Under the pieces are notes generated by a model that worked only from the letters and a program-made list of their open reading frames with translations, was not told where the DNA came from and made no database searches. A DNA stretch of 64,000 bases, taken from contig NC_010729.1 in the NCBI RefSeq assembly GCF_000010505.1, positions 792,501 through 856,500 on the forward strand, written 5' to 3'. Each line of letters opens with the position of its first letter. The first letter of the stretch is position 1. Source of the stretch: Porphyromonas gingivalis ATCC 33277. GTDB lineage: Bacteria; Bacteroidota; Bacteroidia; Bacteroidales; Porphyromonadaceae. Shown here piece by piece: positions 16,079 through 26,300 of the stretch. Made by a program: the position numbers and the translations under genes.

Positions 16079-18625
16079 TTAGAACTTCACTACCAAGCCC
16101 ATGTAGCCTGTACGCGGCTGCGTAGGACCATAGATATATCCGCTGTCACGTGCAGCTCCACGATCGAAGTCCTTCTGGAAAGAGTTGAAGATATTGTTCA
16201 TCCCTACATAGAGTTGAACCTCGGTAGCTTGGAATACGTGGAAGTCATAACCCACTTTCAAGCCCAAATCGAAGAATGCAGGCGTCTTCTTCAGCTCATC
16301 AATACGGGGAGCTGTTCCGGTTTCGTCGGTAATCTCAGGATTGTTCTGCATAATATCCAGTTCGGCAGACTTCACACCATATTCGATAGCGTGGGGTACA
16401 TACATCTGACCGGTATATGCTCCCGTAAGGGCTACGCTCCATGAGTGAGCAGGATTGTAGGCCAAAGTAAAATAACCGTATACGCTGGGGGTACGGGTGA
16501 TCTGCGTATCCGTCATGGATTCGTTCTTGTATTCCTGTTGTCCATTTGCATTGGCCTCGGTAACAAAAGCTCCGTTGGTATCTTTCACCGTATTCAGACC
16601 CCACTCCTGTGCTTCGTCGTATTTGTTGCTGGCCAGGGTAAGACCGGCTTGGAGCTGGAAGGACTTGTATGCGACCTTACCTTCCAGATTGAGACCGAAT
16701 ACTTTGGCTCCGCTACCGTTGATACGCGTGTAGCGTTTGATGCCATCGTGCTGATCAGGCTGCTCCTCGTTGGTGAATACATCCAGCAAACGAGTATAGA
16801 AGCCTTCCACAAGGAAGTTGGTCTGGACGTTACCGAAACGATGATACATATCGGCACTCAAACTGAATGCATGAGAAATTTCAGGCTTGAGGTTCGGATC
16901 GTTGAATACTTTCTGTGCCTCACCGCCTACAACCCCTACGTGCAAGTCTTCATCGAATACCTGCGGTGCGCGGAACCCTTTTGCATATGTAGCGCGCAGG
17001 TTGATGTCCGGATTCACATTGAAACGCAGTGTGGTACGAGGACTCAGAATAATATCCTTGACTTCGCTATGCTTGTCCAAGCGAGCGCCAACAAGGATGC
17101 TCCATTTGTCATTTTTCCATTCGTTCTGACCGAACAGGCTGTAGTTGTTGATATTCTGATCCAATTCGGGATAGAGGGGAATGGTATTCCCATTGGCATC
17201 CTCGCCGGTCTGCCATGAAAGGATGGGCATCACGTCATTGAGTTCATCACGCGTATATTCGGCTCCAAACAAAAGTTGCGAAGGCATGAGGAGGAATTTG
17301 TCCAAGTCGTAGCTGTACTGGATACCGCCCATATATGTCTTGCCTTTGGTCACGCCATAATTATTGCCGTATTGATCCTGAGGGATAGGGTAGCCTTCCG
17401 TACCACCGGGGTGGCCATTGACGTCAATCTCTCCGATACCTCCGTAATAGCTCTTGCGATTTACGATCTGTCCGGAAGTATAAGCCTGGAAGTGGTGTTT
17501 ATAGTTGGAAGAGAAGAGATCGTATTTCAAGTTTCCGCTAAATACGCTATGGTCAGTTTGTTCAGCTACACCCACTACATGAGGAGGCAAATCGATACGA
17601 TCGCCACCACGGCGGAATTCACTGATCGTGTGAAACTCTCCCGTCAATTTGCTGTAGTCGCTCAAGCGCAAATAAGAATGCGCTCCCAGCGAGCGGGCAT
17701 CTATTTTACCCAATTCGGAATAACCGTCATTGTTAGCATCCCAATGGTTGCGGTAACGAGCCTGCCCGAATACCATGGCACCGGCACGGTTGTCATCGCT
17801 GACGATGGAGGCATTGAAGTTCGTGTTGTTATCCAGCTTGCTAAAACCGGTAAAGCTCAGAGATTCATTGAATGTGAAAGAATTGTGAGAAGGTTCCTTG
17901 GTAATGATATTCACCACTCCGGCAATAGCAGAAGAACCGTACAAGGCCGATCCTCCACCACGTACTACCTCCACACGTTCGATCATATTGGCAGGGATCT
18001 GCTCCAGACCGTAAACACCGGCAAGGGCACTCATGATGGGACGGCTGTCGATGAGGATCTGTGCATAACGACCATCCAGTCCATTGATACGAACTTGATT
18101 GAAACCACAGTTCTGACAGTTGTTCTCTACACGAACTCCCGGCTGGAATGACAAGCCTTGAGCCAGGTTAGAAGCATTGACTTGCGAGAAGACTTTTTCG
18201 TTCAATACATTTACCAGAGTAGGAGCAAGACGGCGAAGCGTCAGTTCGCGATTGGCCGAAATCACGACTTCGTCCAGATTGATGGCATCCTCTTCTGCTT
18301 CGAAATTCACCTCGATAGTCTTGTCTTTTTCTACGCGGACTACGCGCTCCTGGCTCTTATAGCCCATGCCACGCATAATCAAAGTGATCTCACCCGGACG
18401 CAAGTTACGAAGATAGTAGTGCCCGGTTGCATCTGTAGATGTACCAAAGGTAGTGCCTTTGATAGCAATAGTGATACCGACAAGGTGTTCACCCGTCTTG
18501 CTGTCTTTGACGTGACCGATGATATTGGCATCGGTCGGGTACTTGAACTCAGCGTCTGTCGCTGCGTTCAGCCCACTGAACGCAATGAGCGCCAGCAGGA
18601 TAAAAAAGAATTTTTTTCCGATCAT
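16079..18625 (-). CDS. TonB-dependent outer membrane receptor
   Basis: This 848-residue receptor has a signal peptide (MIGKKFFFILLALIAFSGLNA) and a CarboxypepD-regulatory-like domain at about residues 33-115 (IIGHVKDSKTGEHLVG, GTSTDATGHYYLRNL). A plug domain follows at about 120-245 with RVEVVRGGGSALYGSSAI, then a large barrel ending in a terminal aromatic strand (YMGLVVKF). The plug includes a CQNCGF segment common in this clade of siderophore/heme-type receptors. The substrate cannot be read from sequence; its nearest neighbours (FKBP genes) give no clue, and there is no SusD partner. Confidence 0.88.
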   Translation of the reverse strand: MIGKKFFFILLALIAFSGLNAATDAEFKYPTDANIIGHVKDSKTGEHLVGITIAIKGTTFGTSTDATGHYYLRNLRPGEITLIMRGMGYKSQERVVRVEKDKTIEVNFEAEEDAINLDEVVISANRELTLRRLAPTLVNVLNEKVFSQVNASNLAQGLSFQPGVRVENNCQNCGFNQVRINGLDGRYAQILIDSRPIMSALAGVYGLEQIPANMIERVEVVRGGGSALYGSSAIAGVVNIITKEPSHNSFTFNESLSFTGFSKLDNNTNFNASIVSDDNRAGAMVFGQARYRNHWDANNDGYSELGKIDARSLGAHSYLRLSDYSKLTGEFHTISEFRRGGDRIDLPPHVVGVAEQTDHSVFSGNLKYDLFSSNYKHHFQAYTSGQIVNRKSYYGGIGEIDVNGHPGGTEGYPIPQDQYGNNYGVTKGKTYMGGIQYSYDLDKFLLMPSQLLFGAEYTRDELNDVMPILSWQTGEDANGNTIPLYPELDQNINNYSLFGQNEWKNDKWSILVGARLDKHSEVKDIILSPRTTLRFNVNPDINLRATYAKGFRAPQVFDEDLHVGVVGGEAQKVFNDPNLKPEISHAFSLSADMYHRFGNVQTNFLVEGFYTRLLDVFTNEEQPDQHDGIKRYTRINGSGAKVFGLNLEGKVAYKSFQLQAGLTLASNKYDEAQEWGLNTVKDTNGAFVTEANANGQQEYKNESMTDTQITRTPSVYGYFTLAYNPAHSWSVALTGAYTGQMYVPHAIEYGVKSAELDIMQNNPEITDETGTAPRIDELKKTPAFFDLGLKVGYDFHVFQATEVQLYVGMNNIFNSFQKDFDRGAARDSGYIYGPTQPRTGYMGLVVKF

Positions 18626-18725
18626 GTTTTTATTGTATAAGGTGGGAATAGGTTCCCTAAAGCATTTCTTCCGATTCCGCCCAAAAAAGTAAAGAGGATA
18701 TCGAATAGAATCTGCTCATCATATA

Positions 18726-18761
18726 AAAGAGAGGCGACACCCATATTGTTCGCCTCTCTTT
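18726..18761 (-). terminator. Rho-independent terminator of the FKBP gene cluster
   Basis: AAAGAGAGGCGA pairs with TCGCCTCTCTTT across a 12-nt loop. It lies 29 bp beyond the stop of the last FKBP gene on the minus strand. Confidence 0.8.
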
Positions 18762-18790
18762 GTATTCTTAGTTTATTTTTGGACTCTCTC

Positions 18791-19621
18791 TTACTTTTTC
18801 CCGGGCTTGATCCCGATAAGTTCCATCTCGAACGTCAGGGTAGAGAACGGTTCGATGGTATAGTTACCGGTCTCCCCATAAGCCAGCTCCTGTGGGATTA
18901 CCACGCGAACTTTCTGACCGACCTTCATGAGTTGGAGCATCTCCGTCCAGCCTTTAATCACACCGGTAACGGCAAATTCGATTCCTTCTTCGTTTTTGTC
19001 GAACTCTTTACCATCGACCAGAGTACCCACATACTTGACACGTACAGTATCGGCCAAAGAGGGAGTAGCTCCCGTACCTTCCTGAAGAGTCTTGTATGCC
19101 AGACCACTTGTCGTAACAATTACACCATCCTCTTTTTTAAAGGTATCGATGTATTCATTACCCTTTTCGATGTTCTGGCCGAACTGCTTCATATTGTTCT
19201 CTCGCTGCTTTTTGGCTTGGATTCGTTGCATGAAAGCCTGTGCATCTGCAGGCTTCAGGGCGATAGATACGGTGTCTTTAAGAAGAGCCGCACGCATGGC
19301 TGCATAGAACTTGTCGATATCGATGGAATCATGAGCCAGCTGACGAGCTATATTGGAAGCATAGATAGCTCCCAGATTGTACGAGAAGCGCGTCGTATCG
19401 ATACCATATTTGAAACCGTCCAAGAAAGCTACCGAATCGATCGGCTGGCCTTGCAAGCGGGACATTTCGAACTGATTGGCAAAATCCTGTCCGTACAAAA
19501 TACCCATGGACAAGGCTAAGCTATCCTTTTCACTGACAGCGGTAGTGTCAGCATTTTTCTTACAGCCGACGGCTCCTAAAGCCAAGAGGGCTGAGGCGAT
19601 AATTGCAATTGTTTTTTTCAT
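18791..19621 (-). CDS. FKBP-type peptidyl-prolyl isomerase, lipoprotein
   Basis: This 276-residue isomerase has a signal peptide ending in LGAVGC (a lipobox), so it is probably membrane-anchored in the periplasm. An FKBP_N dimerisation region (about residues 35-150) precedes the catalytic FKBP domain, with VRVKYVGTLVDGKEFD, GWTEMLQLMKVGQKVRVVIP and LAYGETGNYTIEPFSTLTFE. It is the last of three consecutive FKBP genes and probably arose by duplication. It should assist folding of envelope or exported proteins. Confidence 0.9.
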   Translation of the reverse strand: MKKTIAIIASALLALGAVGCKKNADTTAVSEKDSLALSMGILYGQDFANQFEMSRLQGQPIDSVAFLDGFKYGIDTTRFSYNLGAIYASNIARQLAHDSIDIDKFYAAMRAALLKDTVSIALKPADAQAFMQRIQAKKQRENNMKQFGQNIEKGNEYIDTFKKEDGVIVTTSGLAYKTLQEGTGATPSLADTVRVKYVGTLVDGKEFDKNEEGIEFAVTGVIKGWTEMLQLMKVGQKVRVVIPQELAYGETGNYTIEPFSTLTFEMELIGIKPGKK

Positions 19622-19648
19622 TTGGAGTTTCCCTTATGTTTTTTATCG

Positions 19649-21027
<1,379 letters not shown>

Positions 21028-21409
21028 GTAACACTTGCTTAGTTCTTAATATGCGCGCAAAAATATAAATTTTAGACCGATTCCTCATACCGGCACATGG
21101 CAATATCTATCTGTGCACACTCCATCGGCAAGGCTTGCCGGTTATTCACAGATTACGGATTGCATCCATATCGACACAGTTCCTGTGGGCAGCTGTTTAT
21201 TCGGAGCCGGTCGATTGGCCCTGAAGCTGAAAGCGAAAGAATGAAAAATGAAAAACCTGTTTGGGGCTGGTCCCCGAATGTTTTTTTTATTTCCAAGCCA
21301 TTCGTATCGTATCTGCACACCAATTACATGAATGGCGCGCTTGATTTTAATGCTCTCATTTATAGCTACTTATATTTTCGGAAAAAAGAGCTAAAACGAC
21401 CCTCAAACT

Positions 21410-21501
21410 AAACTATATAGTTTGGTTGAACTAAACTATATACTTTGGTCGAACCAAACTATATACTTTGATGAAACCAAACTATATACTTTGGTTTTGC
21501 C
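21410..21501. repeat. Tandem array of four 23-bp repeats
   Basis: Four contiguous 23-nt units start at 21410, 21433, 21456 and 21479. Each opens with AAACTATATA(G/C)TTTG and ends in a variable eight nucleotides. There are no spacers, so it is not a CRISPR. The rest of 21028-21670 carries no gene I can support; a weak plus-strand frame at 21097-21411 lacks any recognisable domain. Confidence 0.9.
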
Positions 21502-21670
21502 CTTTGTAAGCTTTACAAAATCATTATCATAACAAGCCTTTCGGAGGAGTCCTTCTCGAGTGTGCGATATGTATAGGCAGGCCCTTCTATTCTAATATAT
21601 ATCGGTAGAATCTTAATGCCTGCTATTTCAGCAGAGATGTTTAGCCTGTGGTCATGATCCATAGGAAAAG

Positions 21671-21708
21671 AAGAGGGTGTTGCAACTTTTGTCTTGCAAC
21701 ACCCTCTT
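21671..21708 (-). terminator. Rho-independent terminator after the PAS-domain gene
   Basis: A 15-bp perfect stem (AAGAGGGTGTTGCAA and its complement) with an 8-nt loop, followed by CTTTTCC on the minus strand. Confidence 0.8.
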
Positions 21709-21753
21709 GGCTTTCGCTGGAAAGGAACAGAGCTTTCCTATATATAAGGAGTC

Positions 21754-22101
21754 TCAATCATTTGCCGGCTTCGGTGTACGAATCTTGTGTTCCATTTCGA
21801 AAGGGATCACCATCGACAGCTCCAAGAAGCCCATATATTCCCCCTTTTCATACCAGGGGATCTGATAGATCAGCTTCTTTCGCCCATTCTTCTCTATCGT
21901 ATAGACGTGCTTTCGCTCCTGACGCATCATCTCTTCGAGCATGGAGCGAGCCGGTTCGGGATGACAGTCCAATACATTCGAGCCGATCAGCTCCTGACCG
22001 GGCTTGAGGTTTACCTGACGGGACTGTTCGTTCATATCGATGATTTTGCCCGTTTTGTCACAGACGGTCACGGCAATATCTGCCTCTTGGAAATACTTCA
22101 T
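21754..22101 (-). CDS. Small stand-alone PAS-domain protein
   Basis: This 115-residue protein is essentially a single PAS fold. It starts MKYFQEADIAVTVCDKTGKI, with the NEQSRQVN helix and an LIGSNVLDCHPEPAR segment typical of PAS sensors linked to DUF438-type proteins. There is no output domain, signal peptide or membrane segment. It is encoded 21 bp behind the PabA-type amidotransferase gene and shares its terminator, so the two are probably cotranscribed. The ligand and partner are unknown. Confidence 0.75.
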   Translation of the reverse strand: MKYFQEADIAVTVCDKTGKIIDMNEQSRQVNLKPGQELIGSNVLDCHPEPARSMLEEMMRQERKHVYTIEKNGRKKLIYQIPWYEKGEYMGFLELSMVIPFEMEHKIRTPKPAND

Positions 22102-22122
22102 TTTTCGGATTATGTGATAGGG

Positions 22123-22719
22123 TTATGTTTTTCGGATTTGTGTCGCTATATCCAGCCAGTTCCGGATCAGTCGTTCTCCGCAATCGGATATAATGCTTTC
22201 GGGGTGGAACTGAACACCATAGTGTGGCAGTAGCTTGTGGCGCATGGCCATCAATACGCCGTCGTCATCGCTCCAAGCCGTGGGGATCAGGCAGTCCGGC
22301 AAGTCGGTATCCTCCACCACCCAGCTATGGTAACGCCCGACAACGGCATCGTTCGGTACGCCTTTCCAAAAAGGCTCATCCGGCTCGGTCAGCCGTATTG
22401 GCGAATCATGCCCGTGGAAAGGATGTTCGATTCGCCGTAGTCGGCCGCCGAAAAACTCTGCCAGAGCCTGATGCCCCAGGCAGACGCCCAAGATGGAGTG
22501 TGTGGCCGCTGCGGCTTGGATCAGTTCCATTTGGCCGCAAGCCTCGGAGGGCAATCCCGGTCCGGGGCTTAACAGGATACCTTGATAATCCGACAAATTG
22601 CCCCAGGGGATAGCATCTCCTCGGACTACATCGAACCGACAGTTCGGAGCTTCTCGAAGCAATTGTACCAGATTGTAAACGAACGAATCGCGGTTGTCAA
22701 GAACTAATACTCGTAACAT
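22123..22719 (-). CDS. Class I glutamine amidotransferase, TrpG/PabA type
   Basis: This 198-residue glutaminase subunit would supply ammonia to an anthranilate or aminodeoxychorismate synthase. The catalytic triad is visible: Cys in GVCLGHQAL, and His and Glu in VQFHPESI. LSPGPGLP and LVLDNRDSF are also family signatures. The ATG at 22719 is preferred over a TTG nine bases upstream. No component I gene lies in the window, so the choice between trpG and pabA is open. A TACCTTTG box ends seven bases before the ATG. Confidence 0.88.
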   Translation of the reverse strand: MLRVLVLDNRDSFVYNLVQLLREAPNCRFDVVRGDAIPWGNLSDYQGILLSPGPGLPSEACGQMELIQAAAATHSILGVCLGHQALAEFFGGRLRRIEHPFHGHDSPIRLTEPDEPFWKGVPNDAVVGRYHSWVVEDTDLPDCLIPTAWSDDDGVLMAMRHKLLPHYGVQFHPESIISDCGERLIRNWLDIATQIRKT

Positions 22720-22725
22720 CGGGGG

Positions 22726-22733
22726 CAAAGGTA
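22726..22733 (-). promoter_or_regulatory. -7 promoter box implying a leaderless amidotransferase transcript
   Basis: TACCTTTG on the minus strand matches TAnnTTTG and ends seven nucleotides from the ATG at 22719. If used, transcription would begin at about the A of the start codon. No -33 TTTG at the expected spacing is seen. Confidence 0.4.
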
Positions 22734-23320
22734 TTCATTTGTCCTTGCAGAGACACCCCACGGATAAAGCTTTGGCCGAATGCTCAGGCTCAAAATCCGT
22801 TTTTGATTCGATTTATACGGTGTAAACGATGTCCGAATTCTTTTTCGACCCCTTTTTACCGGCTTGGGAAGGGGTGTTTCTCTTTTATAACGCCAGTTTG
22901 ATCTAAGCGCAAGTTGGAAGTTTGGTCTTTCTGACGATTTCGATATTCAGTTCAGACTTTTTAGGGAGGAAGTTGTACGCAATCAGTCCCGAGATAAGGT
23001 TAGTAAGAAAATTCATTAGTATCCCAATTTTGACGGGACACCAATGAGGTATTGAGGTAATTTCTTGATTATTTTCTTGCGTCAAAAATGTATTAGATGT
23101 TAATTGATTTTAAGATATGGGTTTAAAAAGTTAATAGACTTATTTTCTCTTGCATCTTGAAATATATTTCTTATATTGCGCAAAACTCAGTTTATGGTTA
23201 CTTACTGATACCATCATCTGAGGGGAGAGAAAATGGATGAAAACATCCCGAAGGGCTTTTCCTGTTTAGAAAAATGGGTCTCGTTTCGTGTATGGCACGG
23301 AAGATGTGCGGGTGTGGTTG
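22734..23320. other. AT-rich intergenic region with one doubtful ORF
   Basis: This gap separates the amidotransferase gene from the 1538-residue protein. A 60-codon minus-strand frame at 22903-23085 has a possible transmembrane segment (IGILMNFLTNLISGLIAYNF) but no recognisable family and no clear promoter or start signal. I see no other structure that I can name. Confidence 0.3.
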
Positions 23321-26300
23321 ATGTCTAACCTAAAATTTAGTATTATGCCTGATCAAGAAAATAAGGAAAAGGCTTTGAGCGCGCTGGTAGATAAACTTTT
23401 GCGAATCGTTAAGGATAAGGAGAGCAAAAGTACAGCAGAGAAAAATGAGTGGCGTGCACGTCCTCTCGCTTATGAAACTCTGAAAAATTTGGTTGCTCCG
23501 AACTTGAAGGAGAATGAGCGCTTGATGAAGGGAGATTTGCTGTTGGCAAAAGAATGTTTGGAGATGTCTTTGCCGGGGAGTAATCATCTGGGGGTGCTGA
23601 AGAGTCTCATGACCTTGCAGAGTGTCGTCAAGCTGTTGAAGCTTTCGGTTCGACGAGAGTTCAGACCGAATGACTCCCTCATCCCCATAAAGGGGATCAG
23701 TCGGGTGATGCAGGCGAGACTGCGAGAGAGGCTGAATGTGTATGATGTCTCCACCCTTTTGGAAAGAGGATGCACCTATGAGAGGAGGGTCTCCATGGCC
23801 AAGGAGCTTGGTGCCGATATCAAGCTCGTTACCAGCTGGGTGAGGCAGGCCGATCTATGGCGGGTCGACGATATTGGATCGGACTTGGCGTATCTCTTGG
23901 TGCAGGCCGGAGTGCGTAATGTCGGGGATTTGGCAAAGGTAGATCCCGAAAAAGCCTATCCTATTCTTTACAATATCAATTCTACTCAGGCGGGCTTTAC
24001 TTTTCGAGGAAAAGAGGAGCTCGAGAGAGTGATTCGCGATGCGGCCCTGTTGGTGAGATTCTCTCCAAGTACAACCAGTTCCTACAGGAAGTGGGTGCGG
24101 GAGTATGAGGGAAACATAAGAAAGATTGCCCCAAGTGTCATCAATGATCCGAAGCCCGCTGATGCTCTGCTCGCCAGACTTCGAGAAGATCTGAGAAGAA
24201 TAGGCCTACCCCGAATAGTGGGCGACGATCCCACAGCGAAGGGAGATGGCTTCCCTCTCATTCCGGCTCAGGTGGAGGCCGACGGACTCCCACCGGTGTA
24301 CTTGTTCAAGGATGGAGTTTCTTTGGACGATGATGAGGCAATGATAGAGTTGCAGTCCATATATGACATCCTGAACGAAGCTTTGGGCTTTTTGGATAAT
24401 ATCGAATATACATTGCCTCTACCTCGTACGGCGAGTGGTACCGTGTTCATAAAGAATGCGAATGACTTGGATGAAAACAAGAGAGCCCTGCCCGGGGTAA
24501 TGGTCGAGATAGATGGTATAGTGAGTCCTGACCAAGACAAGACAGAGGTCAATAAAAAACCTCGATGTTACACCGATGGCAGTGGAAAATTCATAATATC
24601 GATGCCTGACAGATATAGTCTCAAGGAGGCTATCACGATCATCGTTTCGGATGGAGCAAAGAAACAGAAGTTCCTGATGACTGCATCGGACTTTATCAAC
24701 TCTGTGCCAGAGCAAAGAGAGCTCGATGAGTTCCTCGCTCTCGATGCCCTCGGTGACCGTGCAGACAGCTTATCCGAGAGGATAAACTATTTGGAGAAAA
24801 AGTGGGCAAGGCTCGATAAAAAGAAAAAAGAGGAGGGTACAACGGAAAGGGTCAAACTCTTGTATGAAGAGGCTCAGAACAAGATAAGCGAAACCTTGAA
24901 AGGCAAGGGAGACAACAGAGGTCTCAATGGTGAGCTCGAGGATCTGAAGGCAGAGTACAAGAAGAAGAGAGAGCAGCTGCTGAAGCACGCTCCATCAAGT
25001 GACCTGAAGAGTGCTTTCGGACGATTTATGGCATCCGCTTCGATGCTTAATGCAAAGCTTGCTCCGAGCGTCATCGGAGATGAAATCAAAAAAGAAGGAG
25101 AGGATGTCAAAAGTGGCGAAGTAAAGGTCAAAAGTGAAGGGTTTGTCGTCATTCAAGAGATCTTCGAAAGACGACGCATGGATATCCCTCGAGCATTGCC
25201 GAGCGTAAAGCTCATGGGCGAGGGGAGTGACATCATAAAGTTGCCTACGGATACAGCTCCCTCCAGAGTATTTACCTACAAAATGCTCCAACGCCTCAAA
25301 GAACCGGACATATTCCCTGTGCCCTCAGGAGCAGGTAGGAATGGTCGTATTCCTGTGAACAGACCTCTGGACGTAGAGGCGTTCAAGGAGCAGATGTACA
25401 AGAATCCTCACGACTATCCTCAGATGTCCACCCTCGGCATAGGCTATACCCTGAATATGCATCAGGCATGGGTGCCGGACGGATTTGCTCTCGGTACATT
25501 GTTGTACTCTTTGGTTCTTGCTCCGGGAGAAGAACAACGTCTCATCGTACGCGAAAACAAGCAGAGATACAGTCTTGCGGATATATCGCAAGGTACAGAT
25601 GCAACACGCTCTCGTTATGCTATGTCTCAGGTGGATGACTCCCATGCCATCTTCCAGTATGCCGTCGATCAGATGTCCAAAGCCGAGTCATCCTCCGGCT
25701 ATAGTACTTCGACAGGTAATTTTGGTGGAGGTCTTGGTATCGCTGGTGGTTTCCTTCCTTATGTCAGCGCAACTCTGGGGCTATCCGGAGGTTCTTCGCG
25801 AGCGAGAGGTCGCAGTTTTTCCTCATCCAGTCAGTCCAATTCTTATAGGGAGGCATCGATGGCGGCCAACAGCTTCCAACACAGTATCAAGAGTGCTTCC
25901 GAGAAATTGTCTCAGTCGAGGCGCGTAAGTATCAGTACTGCTACGAGCGATGTGTCTGACTCGGTGGCAACCAAGATCATTGCCAACCACAACCACTCTC
26001 ACGCGATGACTGTACAGTACTGGGAGGTGATGCGTCGTTACCGTCTGGAGACTTGTATCGACAGTGTGGATCTTGTCCTGTTCGTACCTCTCAGACCGAT
26101 CAGGTTTTTACCGGAGGGACAGGAGTTGATTTATCCTGTGAATAATATCTCCTCTTTTGGCAGGGAGGAGTTCAAAAGACGATATGCTACAGTGCTGAAG
26201 CATGCTGACTCTTTGAGGTACTACCTGCCCTACAAGTATCGGGCCGGGCTGGATCTGATTCAGAAGTATGCGGCTTTGCCTCAGTGGACAATGGAAAAGT

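Noticed and set aside
16445-18151. Two long plus-strand frames inside the TonB-dependent receptor
   Set aside because: They are complements of the receptor coding sequence and contain no family motif.
21097-21411. 104-codon frame between the FKBP and PAS genes
   Set aside because: No domain, no start context, and it runs into the tandem repeat edge.
21410-21501. CRISPR array
   Set aside because: The 23-bp units abut with no spacers, and no cas genes are in the window. The same holds for the 22-bp array at 48587.
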